DNA of 51,674 bases from Verrucomicrobiota bacterium (lineage in GTDB: Bacteria > Verrucomicrobiota > Verrucomicrobiia > Limisphaerales > UBA1096), in the NCBI GenBank assembly GCA_030749225.1, contig JASMKO010000053.1, forward strand, positions 1 through 51,674, read 5' to 3'. Made by a program: the position numbers and the translations under genes. Shown here piece by piece: positions 49,056-51,674 of the stretch. Each line of letters begins with the position of its first letter. Position 1 is the first letter of the stretch. Below the pieces are notes generated by a model, which was not told the DNA's origin, did no database searches, and saw only the letters and a program-made list of their open reading frames with translations.

Positions 49056-50522
49056 GTGAACGCACCGGAGACAGGCAAGAGGTCGCGCCGCCGTTTTTTT
49101 CAGCACATGGGCGGCGGGCTTGGCCAGGCGGCTTTGTTGTCGCTGCTGGGTCGTGACGTGCCTGGAGCAATGGCTGAGGTGGCATATGGTGCAGCGCCGG
49201 GACAGGTGTTCGATCTCAAACCGCGTCGGCCCCACTTCGAGCCCAAGGCCAAGGCGGTGATTCACCTGTTCATGAATGGCGGGCCGAGCCAGGTGGATCT
49301 GTTTGACCCGAAGCAGGAGTTGACTCGTAATCATGGCAAATCCTACTTCAACAAAATTGCCGGTGAAGTGGAGAACCCGCACTCTGCCGGCGCATTGCTC
49401 CGCAGCCCGTTTAAGTTCGCGCAGCATGGCCAAAGCGGCATGTGGGTGTCCGAGGCGATGCCCTACTTTGCGCAATGCGTGGATGAAGTGGTGATGATTC
49501 GCTCAATGTTCACCGCGAGCATCACACATGAGCCGGCGCTGTTTAATATTCACAGTGGTCGGTTGTTCTCCGGGCATCCGACATTGGGCGCATGGATCAG
49601 TTACGGGCTTGGGAGTGAGAACCAAAGTCTGCCGGCTTATGTGGTCCTTGAAGATCCCAAGGGGCCACCCATAAACCGTAATCAAAACTGGCAATCCGGT
49701 TATCTGCCACCCGTCTGCCAAGGCACCCGGTTTCGTTCAACTGGGGCGCCGGTGCTGGATCTCCATCCTGGCAAAGATATCCCGGATCAGGTGATAGACC
49801 TCGAGAGGGACTTGATCGGCATGCTTGATCGGATTCATCAGCGTCGTCGGCCTCATCAGCCTCGTCTGGGTGCGAGGATCGCAAACTACGAACTTGCAGC
49901 CCGCATGCAGATCGAGGCTTCCGAGGCACTTGATCTGTCCAGGGAAAGCCCCGCCACCCAGGCCATGTACGGCATCGGCGAGGACAAAACCGATTCATAC
50001 GGTCGCCGCTGCCTCATTGCGCGGCGACTGGTCGAGAGGGGGGTGAGATTTGTGCAGTTGTTTATAGATGGGCAAATATGGGACAACCACACCAAACTGA
50101 AGTCGGGACTTCGCAGTGCATGCGAACGTACCGATAAGCCGGTAGCTGCCTTGCTGACCGATCTGCGGCAAAGCGGCTTGCTTGAAGAGGTGGTTGTGGC
50201 TTGGGGAGGTGAAATGGGCCGCTTGCCGATTGCGCAACTGGACGACAAAAAAAATGAGGCAAATTCTGGCCGCGATCACAACAAAAACGCCATGATCGGC
50301 TGGATGGCTGGCGCCGGATTGAAGCGCGGCTACGTCCATGGGGCCACGGATGAAATTGGTCTGAAGGCCGTGGAGAAAACAGTGGGTGTGCCGGAATGGC
50401 ATGCCACTCTGTTGCATTTGCTGGGGCTCGATTATGCCCGCCTGTTCGTCAGGCAAAACGGGTTGGATGAGCGGCTTGTGGGTGTTCATGAACCGGACAT
50501 CGTTTCTGATCTTTTGGCCTGA
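49056..50522 (+). CDS. DUF1501 protein with Tat signal
   Basis: A GTG at 49056 gives 488 residues. The N-terminus carries a twin-arginine-type signal (RSRRRFFQHMGGGLG then a hydrophobic stretch), so it is probably folded before export. DUF1501 landmarks are AKAVIHLFMNGGPSQVDLFDPK, SGMWVSEAMPYFAQCVDEVVMIRSM, HPTLGAWISYGLGSEN, YGRRCLIARRLVERGVRFVQLF and VVAWGGEMGR, with a late EWHATLLHLLGLDYARLFVRQNGLDERL. The fold is alkaline-phosphatase/sulfatase-like. It starts 9 bp after the DUF1553 gene, the standard pair. Enzyme function is unproven. Confidence 0.93.
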   Translation: MNAPETGKRSRRRFFQHMGGGLGQAALLSLLGRDVPGAMAEVAYGAAPGQVFDLKPRRPHFEPKAKAVIHLFMNGGPSQVDLFDPKQELTRNHGKSYFNKIAGEVENPHSAGALLRSPFKFAQHGQSGMWVSEAMPYFAQCVDEVVMIRSMFTASITHEPALFNIHSGRLFSGHPTLGAWISYGLGSENQSLPAYVVLEDPKGPPINRNQNWQSGYLPPVCQGTRFRSTGAPVLDLHPGKDIPDQVIDLERDLIGMLDRIHQRRRPHQPRLGARIANYELAARMQIEASEALDLSRESPATQAMYGIGEDKTDSYGRRCLIARRLVERGVRFVQLFIDGQIWDNHTKLKSGLRSACERTDKPVAALLTDLRQSGLLEEVVVAWGGEMGRLPIAQLDDKKNEANSGRDHNKNAMIGWMAGAGLKRGYVHGATDEIGLKAVEKTVGVPEWHATLLHLLGLDYARLFVRQNGLDERLVGVHEPDIVSDLLA

Positions 50523-50571
50523 TCTTATCACTATTTTTGGCTGTTGGGAGGGGCTCCGATTGACTTAAAAC

Positions 50572-50599
50572 TTGAACAGCGGCGGATGGGTCCTAAGAT
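50572..50599 (+). promoter_or_regulatory. candidate promoter for tRNA-Cys
   Basis: TTGAAC (50572-50577) and TAAGAT (50594-50599) are 16 bp apart and end 16 bp before the tRNA. Position and spacing suit a sigma70-type promoter. Confidence 0.5.
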
Positions 50600-50615
50600 G
50601 CCGCGTCCGCTGGCT

Positions 50616-50689
50616 GGCGGGGTAGCCAAGTGGTAAGGCAGGGCTCTGCAAAAGCTCTATCGCCGGTTCGATTCCGGCCCTCGCCTCCA
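50616..50689 (+). tRNA. tRNA-Cys (anticodon GCA)
   Basis: The 74-nt cloverleaf folds completely. The acceptor stem GGCGGGG pairs with CCTCGCC (with one G-T pair). The anticodon stem GGGCT/AGCTC closes a CTGCAAA loop, anticodon GCA at 50648-50650. The T-stem GCCGG/CCGGC closes TTCGATT. The discriminator is T, as expected for Cys, and CCA is encoded. The variable loop is TATC. Confidence 0.97.
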
Positions 50690-50829
50690 TTCCCAAAGCC
50701 TGATCCGGGGAGGTTGGCTTCGTCGTGGATCACTCAAAAACGAGGGGGGATCATCAGTTGCTTGTGAAAATAATCACTAATTCGCTTGCCGGGGCTTTGA
50801 GTCCCAATTAGGCTGCCGCGCTTTGTTGG
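50690..50829. other. intergenic space between tRNA-Cys and actA
   Basis: 140 bp with no gene seen. It should carry the promoter of the alternative complex III operon, but no clear -35/-10 pair stands out. Confidence 0.5.
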
Positions 50830-51480
50830 ATGTCTGACGTCTTTCCTAGATGGACCAACAGGTTACCGGGCCAAATCATATTTGGCCTTTTGCTCATTGG
50901 GGGAGCGGTGACGGCCGGTCTGACCTATTATTTTACGCCCAAGTACACCCGGGTTGGGTATCAACCGACCCAGCCGGTGCCGTTTTCGCATTCCATCCAC
51001 GTGAATCAACTGGGGCTCGACTGCCGCTACTGCCACGACGGGGTGGAGGAGTCGTGGTACTCGAACGTTCCGGCGGCGGACACCTGCATGAACTGCCACA
51101 GCGCGGTTCGCGCGAGCGACCCACGGCTGGAACCGGTGCGGGCCAGTTACAAGGATGAGAATAAACCGGTTGAGTGGGTGCAGATTCACAAGCTGCCGGA
51201 TTACGCCTTTTTCAATCACTCAGTGCACGTGAACAGGGGCGTGAGCTGCGTGGAATGCCACGGCCGTGTGGATCAGATGGACGAGGTGCGGCATGAGAAA
51301 CATTTCAGCATGACCTTCTGTCTGGATTGCCACCGCGATCCGGAGAAGAACCTGCGTCCGTTGGACAAGATCACCGACATGGCTTACGACCGATCCTTGG
51401 ATCCGGAAAATAAAGACAGGAATTTCGTGAAGGAGTGGCATATCAAGACCTCGGAGAACTGTTCTGCCTGCCATCGATGA
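50830..51480 (+). CDS. actA: alternative complex III subunit ActA, pentaheme cytochrome c
   Basis: A 216-residue protein with an N-terminal transmembrane helix (about 14-36) and five CxxCH haem sites: CRYCH, CMNCH, CVECH, CLDCH and CSACH. The spacing and surrounding HSIHVNQLGLDC and FNHSVHVNRGVSCVECHGRVD segments are those of the ActA subunit. ActA takes electrons in alternative complex III, a quinol oxidase complex that replaces bc1. The stop overlaps the start of the next gene (ATGA), whose N-terminus fits ActB, confirming the operon. Confidence 0.93.
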   Translation: MSDVFPRWTNRLPGQIIFGLLLIGGAVTAGLTYYFTPKYTRVGYQPTQPVPFSHSIHVNQLGLDCRYCHDGVEESWYSNVPAADTCMNCHSAVRASDPRLEPVRASYKDENKPVEWVQIHKLPDYAFFNHSVHVNRGVSCVECHGRVDQMDEVRHEKHFSMTFCLDCHRDPEKNLRPLDKITDMAYDRSLDPENKDRNFVKEWHIKTSENCSACHR

Positions 51481-51674
51481 ACGACAACCCAATTCCATCA
51501 AACAGGCAAAAGAGCGGCCCGCGTTACTGGCGCAGCCTTGAGCACAAGGCGGATTCGCCGGAGTTTCGCGCGTTCGTCGAGAAGGAGTTCCCGTCCGGGG
51601 TGGATTTGATTGATGATCCGGTTTCGCGCCGGAACTTCATGAAGATCATGTCGGCCTCGTTCGCGCTGGCGGGC
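51477..51674 (+). CDS. actB: alternative complex III subunit ActB, N-terminal part (runs off right edge)
   Basis: 66 codons from the ATG at 51477 to the last base, still open. It begins MNDNPIPSNRQKSGPRYWRS and continues with the conserved SLEHKADSPEFRAFVEKEFP stretch. A twin-arginine signal DPVSRRNFMKIMSASFALAG follows. ActB is the large iron-sulfur, molybdopterin-oxidoreductase-like subunit, exported by Tat. Its place after actA with a four-base overlap is the expected arrangement. Only the N-terminus is visible. Confidence 0.92.
   Translation, partial: MNDNPIPSNRQKSGPRYWRSLEHKADSPEFRAFVEKEFPSGVDLIDDPVSRRNFMKIMSASFALAG

Noticed and set aside
1-51674. CRISPR arrays, rRNA genes, transposases and phage genes
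   Set aside because: No direct-repeat/spacer series, no rRNA sequence and no transposase or integrase motifs were seen. The tandem repeats found are coding repeats in rpsE and rpsK.

Overview
The window looks like chromosomal DNA of a G+C-rich, probably aquatic member of the Planctomycetes-Verrucomicrobia-Chlamydiae group, most likely Verrucomicrobiota. The reasons are a DUF1549/DUF1553 cytochrome-like protein paired with a DUF1501 protein, four clustered sulfatases, the start of an alternative complex III operon, and a standard bacterial ribosomal-protein cluster whose proteins carry unusual extensions. The taxonomic call is inference from gene content.

Layout. 1-2265: the start of a secreted protein (minus strand, runs off the left edge), an AraC-type regulator and a DapA/NanA-type aldolase. 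2503-13306: eight to nine co-directional genes that form the most interesting unit. They encode two solute-binding-like domains fused to OmpA-like domains, a membrane-anchored VWA protein, a small membrane coiled-coil protein, a PspA-like coiled-coil protein, a complete ABC importer (lipoprotein SBP, permease, ATPase) and a two-module AAA+ ATPase. I read this as an envelope-sensing or envelope-remodelling system in which PspA (ESCRT-III superfamily) may be worked on by the AAA+ protein. Its substrate and role are not evident from sequence.

13641-27517: rplB-rpsS-rplV-rpsC-rplP-rpmC-rpsQ-rplN-rplX-rplE-rpsN-rpsH-rplF-rplR-rpsE-rplO-secY-map-infA-rpmJ-rpsM-rpsK-rpsD-rpoA-rplQ. The rpsJ/rplC/rplD/rplW head, rpmD and adk are absent. 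S5, S11, L17, L22 and L29 are noticeably longer than usual. A good rho-independent terminator follows rplQ. 27630-34849: a tightly packed operon of a SEL1-repeat protein, a beta-propeller protein, a SUMF1/FGE-like lipoprotein, an MBOAT O-acyltransferase and an SGNH/AlgJ-like protein, probably for acylation of a surface glycan. 34896-36898: a small membrane protein, ruvB and two tiny coupled ORFs.

36963-42828: four consecutive minus-strand sulfatases. 43128-45419: a TIR-transmembrane-beta-propeller protein whose 3' two-thirds is strikingly AT-rich. 45423-50522: an enolase-superfamily enzyme (minus), then the DUF1549/DUF1553 and DUF1501 pair. 50616-50689: tRNA-Cys(GCA). 50830-end: actA and the start of actB of alternative complex III.

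Across the whole window a 12-bp palindrome, GCTTGGCCAAGC, recurs at least 11 times exactly and in many near copies, in genes (read as LGQA or LAKR) and between genes. It behaves like a highly iterated palindrome.
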